A stretch of 64,000 bases of DNA from Pseudomonadota bacterium. Its GTDB lineage: Bacteria > Pseudomonadota > Gammaproteobacteria > UBA1113. The notes under the pieces were generated by a model. That model was not told where the DNA came from and made no database searches. It saw only the letters and a program-made list of their open reading frames with translations. Below are positions 48,572 through 58,743 of the stretch, in pieces. The stretch is taken from assembly GCA_021778015.1 (NCBI GenBank), contig JAJYCX010000003.1, forward strand, positions 57,026 through 121,025, written 5' to 3'. Positions within the stretch are counted from its first letter, which is position 1; each line of letters starts with the position of its first letter. Made by a program: the position numbers and the translations under genes.

Positions 48572-48836
48572 GTCATTGCGAGCAAATGAGTACTGGATAT
48601 ATAATAAATGTTATGAACGACAATAACAACGGAATAGTTGAATTGCACGGAACCGAATGAATGCAGCGCGGCAATCCATTGTTTTGGTAATGAAAATAAA
48701 CGTGATGTGTCATAAAACTAATAGATCTATGAGATCTAGTGCTTTATAAGTCTCACGATGTATGAAGTTTATAGTCATCATTCAAATGCTGGATTGCCGC
48801 GCCTGTTCGTTGCGCTCACTTGCATCAGCGGGCGAG
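48572..48836. repeat. MITE-like element, copy 2, between era and recO
   Basis: It begins GTCATTGCGAGCAAATGAGT and contains GCGGCAATCC...GGATTGCCGCG. The interior aligns with copy 3 at 56463-56719 over nearly its whole length (for example AACTAATAGATCTATGAGAT). The right end (CTTGCATCAGCGGGCGAG) has decayed from the consensus. The rest of 48445-48949 shows no gene. Confidence 0.75.
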
Positions 48837-48949
48837 TCCATATATGACGGCCGGGTAATTATACGCTATCGTAACTTACTCAGAGGTGCGTACACCTTGC
48901 GTGTGAATGAATTACCGTGCAATTTAATGGTGCTAGAAAGGATAAAACA

Positions 48950-49645
48950 ATGCCACAAAAAGCCTACATACTGCACGCCCGATCCTACCTAGACGATAGC
49001 CTTTTATTAAATTGCTTGAGCGAGGAAAACGGTCGCGTCATGTTGGTAGCCAAAAGAGCGCGGCTCGCCAAATCGCCCTGGCGGGGGTTATTACAACCCT
49101 TCCAAGCGTTATGGCTAGATTGGCGCGGGCGTGGGCAAGTCCTTAGTTTAACCCAAGCCGAAGGTCAGGGCTTAGCCTATTTTTTTCGAGGCAAATTATT
49201 AATAGTCGCTTTATACGTCAATGAATTAACCGATAGACTGATTCAAAAAGCCGATCCAGAACCGCATTTATTTCAACTGTATGGCACTGTACTGGCTGAT
49301 TTACATCGCGGCGCGCCCGTAGAAAGTACCTTACGTAACTTTGAATTAGACTTATTATCCTGTTTAGGCTATGCCTTACCCTTAACCTACCATGTGGCCA
49401 GTGGCGAAGCAGTGGCCGAGCAGTATTATTACTCTTTTCACTGGCAGCAGGGTGCAACCCGTATGATGGCCGACGAGCAACTGCATCCTCATTGGATCTC
49501 GGGCCGTAGCTTATTGGCTATGGCGGCTAGAGATTGGCAATCTGCCCAAACTTTAGCCGAGGCTAAAAGGCTTATGCGATTGATTTTTAAGGATATTTTT
49601 GAAAAGCGCGGTCTGCAATCGCATGATGTATTTGCACTGATCTAG
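48950..49645 (+). CDS. recO: DNA repair protein RecO
   Basis: RecO works with RecR to load RecA on gapped DNA. From ATG 48950 the protein has 231 residues (E. coli 242). It shows the N-terminal OB-fold (AYILHARSYLDDSLLLNCLS, VMLVAKRARLAKSPWRGLLQ) and a helical C-terminal half (LRNFELDLLSCLGYALPL). ATG 48917 would add an unlikely extension, while AAAGGATAAAAC precedes ATG 48950. The gene is separated from era by the MITE-like element. Confidence 0.93.
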   Translation: MPQKAYILHARSYLDDSLLLNCLSEENGRVMLVAKRARLAKSPWRGLLQPFQALWLDWRGRGQVLSLTQAEGQGLAYFFRGKLLIVALYVNELTDRLIQKADPEPHLFQLYGTVLADLHRGAPVESTLRNFELDLLSCLGYALPLTYHVASGEAVAEQYYYSFHWQQGATRMMADEQLHPHWISGRSLLAMAARDWQSAQTLAEAKRLMRLIFKDIFEKRGLQSHDVFALI

Positions 49646-49659
49646 GAATATGGCTTATA

Positions 49660-50553
49660 ATGGGTCGCTTAATCATTAGGAGTCCGCCCCCCGTGGAAGA
49701 AATAGTTATATCCAATCAGGCTGTTGCCATTCCCGCAGAAGCAACGCTATTATCGGTAGAGGGCGAACCCTATATTGCGCGTATACGTGGCGAACCCTTA
49801 TTGCAGTTACCCGAAGATTTATACATTCCCCCCGATGCTTTGGAAGTGTTTCTAGAAGCCTTTGAAGGGCCGTTGGATCTTTTATTGTATTTGATCCGTA
49901 GGCAAAACCTAGATATTTTAGAAATCCCCATCACCGAAATTACGCGTCAATACATAGAATACGTAGAATTGATGAAAGCTTTTCGTTTGGAATTGGCCGC
50001 TGAATATTTATTGATGGCAGCAACTTTGGCCGAAATCAAATCGCGTCTATTATTACCTCGTTCCAAGGATGCTATAGAAGAAGAAGGTAACGATCCGCGT
50101 GCTGAGCTAATACGTCGCTTACAAGAATATGAACAATTTAAAGAAGCCGCTTTGAATTTAGATGAGTTACCACGTTTGGAACGCGATATCCATGTGGTTC
50201 GTGCCGAACTTCCCGATATGAAACAAGTTAAACCGTTGCCGGAAGTGGATTTAAAAGAATTATTGTTAGCGTTAAAAGATGTGATGCAACGCGTTGAACT
50301 AACCAGCAAACACCAAATTACCATGGAGCCCTTGTCCATACGCCAACGCATGACCGAAGTGTTGGATAAAATACGGCAAATTGAATTTGCGGAATTTTCT
50401 AGTTTATTTTCCGCCAAAGAAGGTAAACTAGGGGTTGTTGTAACCTTTATTGCTATTTTAGAATTGTTAAAACAAGCTTTAATCGATATTGTGCAAACTG
50501 AAATTTACGGGACTTTGCATGTTAAAGCCCTAACTGCATTACCGGAGGAATAG
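49660..50553 (+). CDS. scpA: Segregation and condensation protein A
   Basis: ScpA is the kleisin subunit that bridges SMC heads in the bacterial condensin. The 297-residue product has the N-terminal kleisin motif FLEAFEGPLDLLLYLIRRQ, with LDILEIPITEITRQYIEYV following. The middle AAEYLLMAATLAEIKSRLLL and a C-terminal winged helix (VVVTFIAILELLKQALIDI) complete it. About 60 extra residues precede the core, as in many gammaproteobacterial ScpA proteins. scpB starts one base after the stop. Confidence 0.95.
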   Translation: MGRLIIRSPPPVEEIVISNQAVAIPAEATLLSVEGEPYIARIRGEPLLQLPEDLYIPPDALEVFLEAFEGPLDLLLYLIRRQNLDILEIPITEITRQYIEYVELMKAFRLELAAEYLLMAATLAEIKSRLLLPRSKDAIEEEGNDPRAELIRRLQEYEQFKEAALNLDELPRLERDIHVVRAELPDMKQVKPLPEVDLKELLLALKDVMQRVELTSKHQITMEPLSIRQRMTEVLDKIRQIEFAEFSSLFSAKEGKLGVVVTFIAILELLKQALIDIVQTEIYGTLHVKALTALPEE

Positions 50554-50554
50554 A

Positions 50555-51283
50555 ATGCAAACAGAGCAATTAAAAAAAATCATCGTTGGCGTTTTATTGA
50601 GTGCCAGTGAGCCTTTATCCCTAGAGCGTTTAGGTTTGGTTTTTGATGAAGAAGACAAGCCCGATAATAAACAATTGAAAGAAGTCTTAGCAGAATTGTG
50701 TGCTGAATCTTTTGCGGATGTTATTAACATCAAAGAAGTGGCCAGTGGATTTAGAGCGCAAATTAAAGCCGATTACGCACCTTATATTATTAAATTGTGG
50801 GAAGAAAAACCCGCACGCTATTCACGTGCATTTTTAGAAACCTTGGTTTTAATTGCCTACAGACAACCCGTTACGCGTGCTGAAATTGAAGATATACGCG
50901 GTGTGGCTGTGAATGGTAGCATTATTAAAACCTTGTTTGAACGTGAATGGATACGTGTAGTAGGGCATAAAGAATTACCCGGACGCCCTGAATTATTAGC
51001 GACAACAAAGAAATTTCTGGATTATTTTAACTTACAAAGCTTGGACGAATTACCTACTTTAGATGAAATTCATAATATAGATAAAGCCGTGGAAAATTTA
51101 GAACATGAATTAGAATTGGATGTAGCGGAAGGTTTGGAAGTTGCAGAGAATGCGGAAACGGTACAAACCGAAGAAGTCGTTCAAAGTGAATCAATAGAGC
51201 AAAACGCAGAAATAGTTCAAGAAGAACTAGAGCTGAACGCAGACATGATTCAAGAAGAAGAACTAGTCGAGGTAGAAGCTTAG
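50555..51283 (+). CDS. scpB: Segregation and condensation protein B
   Basis: ScpB dimers bind ScpA and complete the SMC complex. The 242-residue product has two winged-helix domains, with family blocks IIVGVLLSASEPLSLERLG, FLETLVLIAYRQPVTRAEIE and IRGVAVNGSIIKTLFEREW. RVVGHKELPGRPELLATT follows. The last 60 residues form an acidic tail of imperfect Glu/Val/Gln repeats with no known function. The gene is coupled to scpA. Confidence 0.95.
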   Translation: MQTEQLKKIIVGVLLSASEPLSLERLGLVFDEEDKPDNKQLKEVLAELCAESFADVINIKEVASGFRAQIKADYAPYIIKLWEEKPARYSRAFLETLVLIAYRQPVTRAEIEDIRGVAVNGSIIKTLFEREWIRVVGHKELPGRPELLATTKKFLDYFNLQSLDELPTLDEIHNIDKAVENLEHELELDVAEGLEVAENAETVQTEEVVQSESIEQNAEIVQEELELNADMIQEEELVEVEA

Positions 51284-51326
51284 ACATTGGGAATTGGTTA
51301 CACAGAACAGCACAAAGCTAGAGAGT

Positions 51327-51414
51327 GTCATCCTCGACGAAGTCGGGGATCCAGTTTCAAATCAAGTTTTTCCTGGATCCCCGACTGCGGCCTCGCGGCC
51401 GCGTCGAGGATGAC
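51327..51414. repeat. 88-bp palindromic element, copy between scpB and rluB
   Basis: It runs from GTCATCCTCGACGAAGTCGG to GGCCGCGTCGAGGATGAC, with CCAGTTTC and CTGGATCCCCGACTGC inside, and is nearly identical to the copies at 5124 and 54327. Confidence 0.85.
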
Positions 51415-51495
51415 AACGTTTTAGTATTATTGCCAGGGCCCAGCCAACTAGAACTTATATACTGCAACCCTAGATAAAACAAATTAGAGACCATC

Positions 51496-52230
51496 ATGGC
51501 CGAACGTATTCAAAAATTTCTCGCACAATGTGGGCTTGCTTCCAGACGACAAATCGAGCAATGGATAAAAGAACAACGCATTACTATTAACGGTGAACTG
51601 GCATCTTTAGGCGCCAAAGTTGAAGCAACCGATCAAATTTGTGTAGACAACAAACTCATTAACACAAAAGCTGCAACCGAAGAGACACGTGTTTTACTAT
51701 ACAATAAACCCGTAGGCGAGGTTTGTACTCGTCACGATCCCGAAGGGCGCATCACTGTTTTTAGTGCCTTACCACCCTTAACCGAAGGCCGATGGATAGT
51801 GGTAGGTCGTTTAGATTATAATACCTCTGGCTTATTGTTATTTAGCAATAATGGCGAACTCGTCAATAAACTAGCGCATCCACGATATGGTTTTGAACGC
51901 GAATATAGAGTGCGTGTTTATGGCGAAGTTGACGCTGAAACGATTAGCCGCTTGTTAGAAGGCGTTGAACTAGAAGATGGCATGGCGGCTTTTAAAACGA
52001 TTGTTCCCGGATTATATCGTGGCCGGAATCAATGGTTTAAAGTTACTTTAGCCGAGGGCCGCAATCGTATTGTACGGCGCTTGTGGGATTCACAAGGTTT
52101 TGTAGTCAATCGTTTAGAACGTATACGCTTTGGCCCCATTCGTTTACCTGAAGATTTAGAAGTAGGCGAATACCGATTTTTAACCAAAACAGACGTAGAG
52201 AAGTTATCCAATGCAACAGACATTTCTTAA
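51496..52230 (+). CDS. rluB: 23S rRNA pseudouridine synthase, RluB type
   Basis: RluB makes pseudouridine at position 2605 of 23S rRNA (E. coli numbering). The 244-residue product has an N-terminal S4 RNA-binding domain (ERIQKFLAQCGLASRRQIEQ), and the catalytic Asp lies in VVGRLDYNTSGLLLF near residue 110. EGRNRIVRRLW follows near 186. E. coli RluB has a longer basic C-terminal tail that is absent here, so RluE/RluF-like specificity cannot be excluded. It follows scpB as usual, and the MFS gene overlaps its end by 20 bp. Confidence 0.92.
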   Translation: MAERIQKFLAQCGLASRRQIEQWIKEQRITINGELASLGAKVEATDQICVDNKLINTKAATEETRVLLYNKPVGEVCTRHDPEGRITVFSALPPLTEGRWIVVGRLDYNTSGLLLFSNNGELVNKLAHPRYGFEREYRVRVYGEVDAETISRLLEGVELEDGMAAFKTIVPGLYRGRNQWFKVTLAEGRNRIVRRLWDSQGFVVNRLERIRFGPIRLPEDLEVGEYRFLTKTDVEKLSNATDIS

Positions 52231-53452
52231 AAAATTAATGCCTTTACTGCTGGTGCTATTTATAGATAGCATGGGTATGGGCTTATTTTTCCCTGTTTTA
52301 AGTAGCCTCATCATCGATCCTAGCCTACATTTTTTAGCAGGCGAATATTCTATAGAGAAACGACAATTTATTTATGGCGTCATCATTTCCGTTTATATGT
52401 TTAGCTGGTTTTTTGGTGCGGCTATTTTGGGTGATGTGTCCGATTTCATAGGTCGTAAAAAATCATTGCTTATTTGCTTAGGCGGTGCCGTTTTAGGTTA
52501 CGTACTCGCCGGCATATCCATTGCGATACACAGTATCGCGCTGATGATCGTAGGGCGATTGATTGCAGGCTTTACCGCTGGCAGCCAAGCCATTGCGCAA
52601 GCGGCTATAGTCGATATCAGCGACGCGGGCAATAAAAGCCGTAATATGTCATGGATGGTATTAACGCTATCTCTAGGTTTTTTAACGGGCCCTATAATAG
52701 GTGGGATTTTATCTTCGCCCGAACTTATTTCCTGGTTTAACTACACCATACCCATGTATTTTGCCGCTTTTATTTCGTTGCTGAATATAGTGTTACTAAG
52801 CTATCTTTTCAATGAAACTTTTATTCCCACGAAGAAATTTGTTTTAAACTGGTTTAGAGCAATAGAAGTATTTATCTCGGCCTTTAAGCATCGTAGAGTG
52901 CGCAATTTATCCATAGTATTGCTCTTTATGGAAATAGGCTGGGGTGCTTATTTTAGCTTTATCATTACCTTTATGGTGAATTCATTTCATTTTACGGCCT
53001 TACAATCCGGTTTATTTTTATCCCTAGTGGCCTTAGGCTTTAGCGGGGGTAGCGGCATTTTGGCACCTCTATGCCTTAAATGGATGTCGCTGCGGCGGGC
53101 CGTGGTCATTAATTTTATTGTAGCCGCTGCTATGATTTTCATCATGGTGATAACGCAGTCTTTGCATATTGCCTTGATAGTCGGTTTTGTAGTTGGTGCC
53201 AATATTGCCGTTTGTTACTCTAATTTACTCACACTGCTTTCAAACCAGGTGAGTCCAGAAGAGCAAGGCTGGGTCATGGGCATGACGGGCTCTGTAGGCG
53301 CATTGTGTTTTGCCGTTACCTCGCTATTGGGATCGGTAGTGTCGTTCTTGGGATTAAGCGCGCCACTGATTATAGGCGCAGTCGCTCTGTTGATTGGCGG
53401 AGTAATACTGTGGCGCATGCCACTGAAAGAAGAAGCCAGTAATATCATTTGA
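52211..53452 (+). CDS. Major facilitator superfamily transporter
   Basis: The 413-residue protein has about twelve membrane segments. The signature between helices 2 and 3 is visible as LGDVSDFIGRKKSLL near residues 75-90. Further motifs are VGRLIAGFTAGSQAIAQAAIVD and LGFLTGPIIGG, which fit the TetA-like drug/proton antiporter group. The substrate is unknown. The start overlaps rluB by 20 bp, so translation may be coupled. An internal ATG ten codons later is possible. Confidence 0.9.
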   Translation: MQQTFLKKLMPLLLVLFIDSMGMGLFFPVLSSLIIDPSLHFLAGEYSIEKRQFIYGVIISVYMFSWFFGAAILGDVSDFIGRKKSLLICLGGAVLGYVLAGISIAIHSIALMIVGRLIAGFTAGSQAIAQAAIVDISDAGNKSRNMSWMVLTLSLGFLTGPIIGGILSSPELISWFNYTIPMYFAAFISLLNIVLLSYLFNETFIPTKKFVLNWFRAIEVFISAFKHRRVRNLSIVLLFMEIGWGAYFSFIITFMVNSFHFTALQSGLFLSLVALGFSGGSGILAPLCLKWMSLRRAVVINFIVAAAMIFIMVITQSLHIALIVGFVVGANIAVCYSNLLTLLSNQVSPEEQGWVMGMTGSVGALCFAVTSLLGSVVSFLGLSAPLIIGAVALLIGGVILWRMPLKEEASNII

Positions 53453-53512
53453 CTCGTATCTTCAATGAAGATGCAGATCTTAATGAATGCAATAGGTTTG
53501 AATCGAAGCTTT

Positions 53513-53715
53513 GCCATCCTCGATACCCGGAGTACCGAGTACAGGCTCCGATCGGGGATCCAGCACATTGTGACTTGAAATCAGAAACTTTGTCATCCTC
53601 GACGCGGCCGCGAGGCCGCAGTCGGGGATCCAGGAAAACTTATTTGATCCTGGATCCCCGACCTTCGGTCGAGGATGACAATGTGCTGGATCCCCAACCT
53701 TCGGTCGAGGATCAC
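53513..53715. repeat. Palindromic element inserted inside another palindromic element
   Basis: The outer copy begins GCCATCCTCGATACCCGGAG at 53513 and resumes with ACAATGTGCTGGATCCCC to end TCGAGGATCAC at 53715. Within it lies a complete 88-bp element (GTCATCCTCGACGCGGCCGC at 53592 to GAGGATGAC at 53679). No gene is present in 53453-53879 apart from these repeats. Confidence 0.75.
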
Positions 53716-53879
53716 AGCATACATCCAATCGCACATTTTCAATCAAGGATAGTAGGTTCATATCTCTATGCGATCGGTCGATGGTTACAATGTCCGCATC
53801 ATCAAATACAACGGGTATAGAATATAATAGTATATTTATGATAAAATAATTTATCAGTATTTTAATAGGGAGTTTACGC

Positions 53880-54272
53880 ATGAAAGCGAGAGTTTTGGCC
53901 ATTTTTTGTTCTGTTTTAATGGTAGCAGGATGCAGCACTACGACTAACACTACAACCAGCAGTAATACGGGCGCTACAGCGGCAGAAGCTGCACATAGCC
54001 CGGAAGTCAAGAAAAACTCACTATACGATGGTGTGACTGTGGCCAAAGTGAAGGAATGCATGGGTCCGCCTAAAAGTACTTTTTCAGCAAACAGCAACAC
54101 CTATATGCGCTATTTTACACCCAATCGCTGTGAAGTCTTGTTTATTGTAGACAATACCTCGCAAAAGGTAGTGGATATGAAATATCTGTTCCCACATGGG
54201 TTTACGCGGTATGGTTATGAAGTGAATGAAAAACAATGTCCATTGACACAGAAGGAATGTTTACTCGGTTAA
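53880..54272 (+). CDS. Putative lipoprotein of unknown function
   Basis: The 130-residue product starts with a lipoprotein signal (MKARVLAIFCSVLMVAGCS, lipobox VAGC) and a Thr/Ser-rich spacer, then a small domain from about 45 to 130. That domain has three to four Cys residues (ECMG, RCEV, QCPL, ECLLG), which may form disulfides. The arrangement YDGVTVAKVKECMGPPKSTF recalls SmpA/BamE-type domains in shape, but the match is weak and I do not claim it. AGGGAG lies just before ATG 53880. Confidence 0.72.
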   Translation: MKARVLAIFCSVLMVAGCSTTTNTTTSSNTGATAAEAAHSPEVKKNSLYDGVTVAKVKECMGPPKSTFSANSNTYMRYFTPNRCEVLFIVDNTSQKVVDMKYLFPHGFTRYGYEVNEKQCPLTQKECLLG

Positions 54273-54326
54273 TATACTCTTCAAGCTGCGAGTTGAATGC
54301 TCAAAGTAGCTGCACGCTAGAGTTGT

Positions 54327-54416
54327 GTCATTCTCGACCGAAGGTCGGGGATTCAGTTTCAATTTAAGTTTTTGCTGGATCCCCGACTGCGGCCTCGTGG
54401 CCTGGTCGAGGATGAC
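54327..54416. repeat. Palindromic element, copy before lolA (90 bp)
   Basis: It runs from GTCATTCTCGACCGAAGGTC to GCCTGGTCGAGGATGAC. A left outer arm (CTTCAAGCTGCGAGTTGAAT) begins near 54281, as in the copies at 41128 and 43324. Confidence 0.82.
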
Positions 54417-54491
54417 AACATCCTGGTTCGTCATTGCTGTGACGGAGTTCCTGCAATTTAATACATTTTAGAATAGAAGAGGCAAGTAATT

Positions 54492-55109
54492 ATGAACGTT
54501 AAAAAAACAATATTAATGCTGTTTTTATGTGTAACAGCAAATCTCTACGCCCAAGGCAATGCCGAAGACTCATTGGCAGTATTATTAAATAATTACCATA
54601 CCATGCAAGCGCAATTTACCGAAAAAACTTTAACGAGTAAAGGTGGAGCCGTTACGAGTACCCATGGTGATATCGCTTTTCAACGACCAGATCTATTCCG
54701 TTGGTATACGGTTTTGCCTAGTCGGCAGCTAATTATCAACAGCGGTCAGAAGCTGGCTATTTACGATGTCGATTTAGCTCAAGTGACCTATAAAAATCTC
54801 GATGAGCAAAATGATGCTACACCGGCATTATTGTTAAGCGGTAATGTGGACAAATTAAAAGAACAGTATAATATTACAGCCTGTGCAAACACCACCGCCG
54901 ATTGCTATCAATTATCAGCCAAGAACGACAATGATGTCTTTAGGCGTTTAACCATTCGCTTTAGCAATAATACTTTAAAAAGCATGGTCATAGATAATAA
55001 TTTGGATCAAACCACAGAGATTCAGTTTAGCAATGTAAAAATAAATACGACGCTAAAACCTAGCCTGTTTAAACTCAATTTACCAGCTGGTGTGGATGTA
55101 GTGCAGTAA
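54492..55109 (+). CDS. lolA: Outer membrane lipoprotein carrier protein LolA
   Basis: LolA is the periplasmic chaperone that carries lipoproteins from LolCDE to LolB. The 205-residue product has a signal peptide of about 20 residues, then the LolA fold: NYHTMQAQFTEKTL, then GDIAFQRPDLFRWYTVLPSRQLIINSGQKLAIYD (shown in part), and the C-terminal FKLNLPAGVDVV. GAGGCAAG precedes ATG 54492. rarA starts three bases after the stop, as in many gammaproteobacteria. lolA and lnt in the window fit the several lipoproteins it encodes. Confidence 0.93.
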   Translation: MNVKKTILMLFLCVTANLYAQGNAEDSLAVLLNNYHTMQAQFTEKTLTSKGGAVTSTHGDIAFQRPDLFRWYTVLPSRQLIINSGQKLAIYDVDLAQVTYKNLDEQNDATPALLLSGNVDKLKEQYNITACANTTADCYQLSAKNDNDVFRRLTIRFSNNTLKSMVIDNNLDQTTEIQFSNVKINTTLKPSLFKLNLPAGVDVVQ

Positions 55110-55112
55110 GAG

Positions 55113-56393
55113 ATGAACGAGCCTTTAGCGACACAGTTACGTCCGCAAAGCCTGGACGATTTAATTGGGCAAACGCATCTATTAGCGCCCACCAAATCTT
55201 TTCGCATCGCGCTAGAAAAAGGGCAGTTGCATTCTTGTATTTTTTGGGGCCCACCCGGTACCGGTAAAACCACTTTAGCGCAATTGATGGCGCAAAAAAC
55301 AAAAGCGCATTTTATTAAAATATCGGCTATTTTTTCAGGTGTGAAAGAAATACGCGAAGTGTTGAATGCTGCGCAAGCGAAGCTAGAGGATGGCAATCAA
55401 AAAACCATTTTATTCGTGGATGAAATTCACCGTTTCAATAAAGCACAGCAGGATGCTTTTTTACCGTATATGGAAAATGGTTTGTTGACTTTAATCGGTG
55501 CCACTACAGAAAATCCTTCCTTTGCTTTGAATAACGCTTTGTTATCTAGAGCTAAGGTGTATGTGTTGAAATCCTTAACCGAACATGAACTCAGTCTTAT
55601 TTTGCAGCGTGCGTTAAGCGCGCATAATAAAACGTTATCGGCTGAGAATCTGTCTTTATTGGCCATGGCCGCCGATGGCGATGCCAGACGGGCTTTAAAT
55701 TTTTTAGAAATGGTTCTAGCCTTAATGGACAGTCAGGAAATCAGTGAATTAAGCGCCGAACAAATGAAAGACATAGTGCAGGGGAGTTATCAACGTTTCG
55801 ATAAACAGGGTGATATTTTCTATGACTTGATTTCTGCCTTGCATAAATCGGTGCGTGGCTCCGATCCGAATGCCTCTTTATATTGGCTGGTGCGCATGTT
55901 GGATGCCGGTTGCGATCCTTTGTATTTAGCGCGACGCATGGTGCGTATGGCGATAGAAGATATAGGCAATGCCGATCCTCGGGCTTTAACTTTAGCCTTA
56001 GAAGCCTGGCAAACCGTAGAACGTTTAGGACAACCCGAGGGGGAGTTAGCACTGGCACAAACTGTAACTTATTTAGCTATCGCTGCTAAAAGCAATGCGG
56101 TTTACACGGCTTTTTCCGCTGCACGCGCTTTTGTTAAAGAAAAGGGTAGCTTAGAAGTGCCATTACATCTACGCAATGCGCCTACCCACTTGATGAAAAG
56201 CCTAGATTATGGTAAAGAATATCGTTATGCCCATGATGAGCCACATGCCTATGCTGCAGGTGAAAATTATTGGCCAGAAGGGGTGAAAGCGCAAGCCTTT
56301 TACAAACCTACAGATCGTGGTTTGGAAATGAAGATCGCTGAAAAAATGGCTTTTTTGAGAGAGTTAGACAAGATATATACTGATCATAAATGA
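55113..56393 (+). CDS. rarA: Replication-associated recombination protein A
   Basis: RarA (MgsA) is an AAA+ ATPase related to eukaryotic WRNIP1 that acts at stalled forks. The 426-residue protein has the N-terminal LRPQSLDDLIGQTHLL motif, Walker A GPPGTGKTTLAQ near 46, Walker B FVDEIHRFNKAQQDAF near 102, sensor 1 LIGATTENPSF near 128, and the C-terminal tetramerisation domain ending near KIYTDHK. It follows lolA and precedes serS, the usual order. A MITE-like element separates it from serS. Confidence 0.96.
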   Translation: MNEPLATQLRPQSLDDLIGQTHLLAPTKSFRIALEKGQLHSCIFWGPPGTGKTTLAQLMAQKTKAHFIKISAIFSGVKEIREVLNAAQAKLEDGNQKTILFVDEIHRFNKAQQDAFLPYMENGLLTLIGATTENPSFALNNALLSRAKVYVLKSLTEHELSLILQRALSAHNKTLSAENLSLLAMAADGDARRALNFLEMVLALMDSQEISELSAEQMKDIVQGSYQRFDKQGDIFYDLISALHKSVRGSDPNASLYWLVRMLDAGCDPLYLARRMVRMAIEDIGNADPRALTLALEAWQTVERLGQPEGELALAQTVTYLAIAAKSNAVYTAFSAARAFVKEKGSLEVPLHLRNAPTHLMKSLDYGKEYRYAHDEPHAYAAGENYWPEGVKAQAFYKPTDRGLEMKIAEKMAFLRELDKIYTDHK

Positions 56394-56462
56394 AGATGCG
56401 GGATTCGTATTAAGAGGGAATGAACTCTAAAATTTCACGGACGGTTACTATACGCAAAGCTC

Positions 56463-56719
56463 GTCATTGCGAGCAAACGAGTACTGGATGTATAATAAAA
56501 AATATGAGCAGCAATAACAGTAAAATGACTGAATTGCACTAAACTAGGCGAGTGCGGCGCGGCAATCCATCATTTTGGTAATGAACATGATGCATCATAC
56601 AACTAATAGACCTATGAGATCGAGTGTTTTATAAGTCTTACGGTACCTGATGTTTATAGTTATCATTCAAACGCTGGATTGCTTCGCCTTGTTCGCTGCG
56701 CTCACTGGCTCGCAATGAC
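56463..56719. repeat. MITE-like element, copy 3 (257 bp)
   Basis: It begins GTCATTGCGAGCAAACGAGT and ends CTGGCTCGCAATGAC, with an inner inverted pair GGCGCGGCAATCCA and CTGGATTGCTTCGCC. It is the most intact of the longer copies and aligns with copy 2 through the interior. The 56394-56772 gap holds nothing else. Confidence 0.82.
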
Positions 56720-56766
56720 GGGTCCGCGAAATAAGTGCTTAAGTGAAATGTCTGTATTAAAGGTAG

Positions 56767-58044
<1,278 letters not shown>

Positions 58045-58053
58045 ATAGTGTAG

Positions 58054-58073
58054 GGGCAAGCCCCTGCTTGCCC
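58054..58073 (+). terminator. Hairpin after serS
   Basis: GGGCAAG (58054-58060) pairs with CTTGCCC (58067-58073) around CCCCTG. No T tract follows, so it may be a short repeat and not a true terminator. Confidence 0.35.
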
Positions 58074-58113
58074 AATTAATAAATTGCACTGTGCGTCGCT
58101 TCCCGCGGAGCCA

Positions 58114-58494
58114 GTCATTGCTGTAAGGGTTAAACAATTCGTTGACAAGTTTCAGCAAACTTTTCGAGTGGTGCACCTATGAGAAGTTACGATAGTGTAG
58201 AGCTACCCATCGCCAATGAAGATGCGAGATCTAGCTGAATACTATAGATTTAAATCGAAGCTTTGTTATCCTCGACGAAGTCGGGGATCCTGCACATTGT
58301 CATCCTCGACCGAAGGTCGGGATCCATGATCATATAGGCTTTTTTCTGGATCCCCGACTGCGGCCTCGCGGCCGCGTCGAGGATGACACAACTCTAGTCT
58401 GTAGTTGCTTGTAGCATTGAACGCGCATCTTGAGGTGTATTGGGTAGATACGGAAAAAGCTATCAACGAATTACTTAACCTTTACAGCAATGAC
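58114..58494. repeat. Composite element with 32-bp inverted ends
   Basis: GTCATTGCTGTAAGGGTTAA with CAATTCGTTGA (58114-58145) is matched in inverse orientation at 58463-58494. Inside lie an incomplete palindromic element (from about 58265), a full one at 58299-58387 and a right outer arm (CTGTAGTTGCTTGTAGCATT) at 58399 onward. No gene is seen in 58045-58743. A further copy of the left end is at 61941. Confidence 0.7.
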
Positions 58495-58673
58495 GGAACT
58501 CAGCGCAACTGAACTCAAATGAAACGGAATAGAGAAGCTTATTCTGGCAGGGTAGACTGTTCATTAATCAACCAACACCTGTTTTGGAAAAGGTTCCGAA
58601 TCCCTTTGATAAATAATTGCCCCCATAAAAAACCCTTTATTAATCAATAAGAAAAGAAAAAATCTATTGCTGC

Positions 58674-58702
58674 TTGAAACTGTATGTTTTTTGCCTTATA
58701 AT
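58674..58702 (+). promoter_or_regulatory. Sigma70-type promoter of the 167-residue protein gene
   Basis: TTGAAA at 58674-58679 and a perfect TATAAT at 58697-58702 are separated by 17 bp. ATG 58744 lies 42 bp downstream, with GAGGGT before it. This is one of the best promoter matches in the window. Confidence 0.75.
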
Positions 58703-58743
58703 GACCGCTCGTAAATAAAATAATTTAATGAGGGTAATATATT

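Noticed and set aside
48762-48992. Open frame overlapping MITE copy 2 and the recO start
   Set aside because: It consists mostly of repeat sequence and overlaps recO in another frame.
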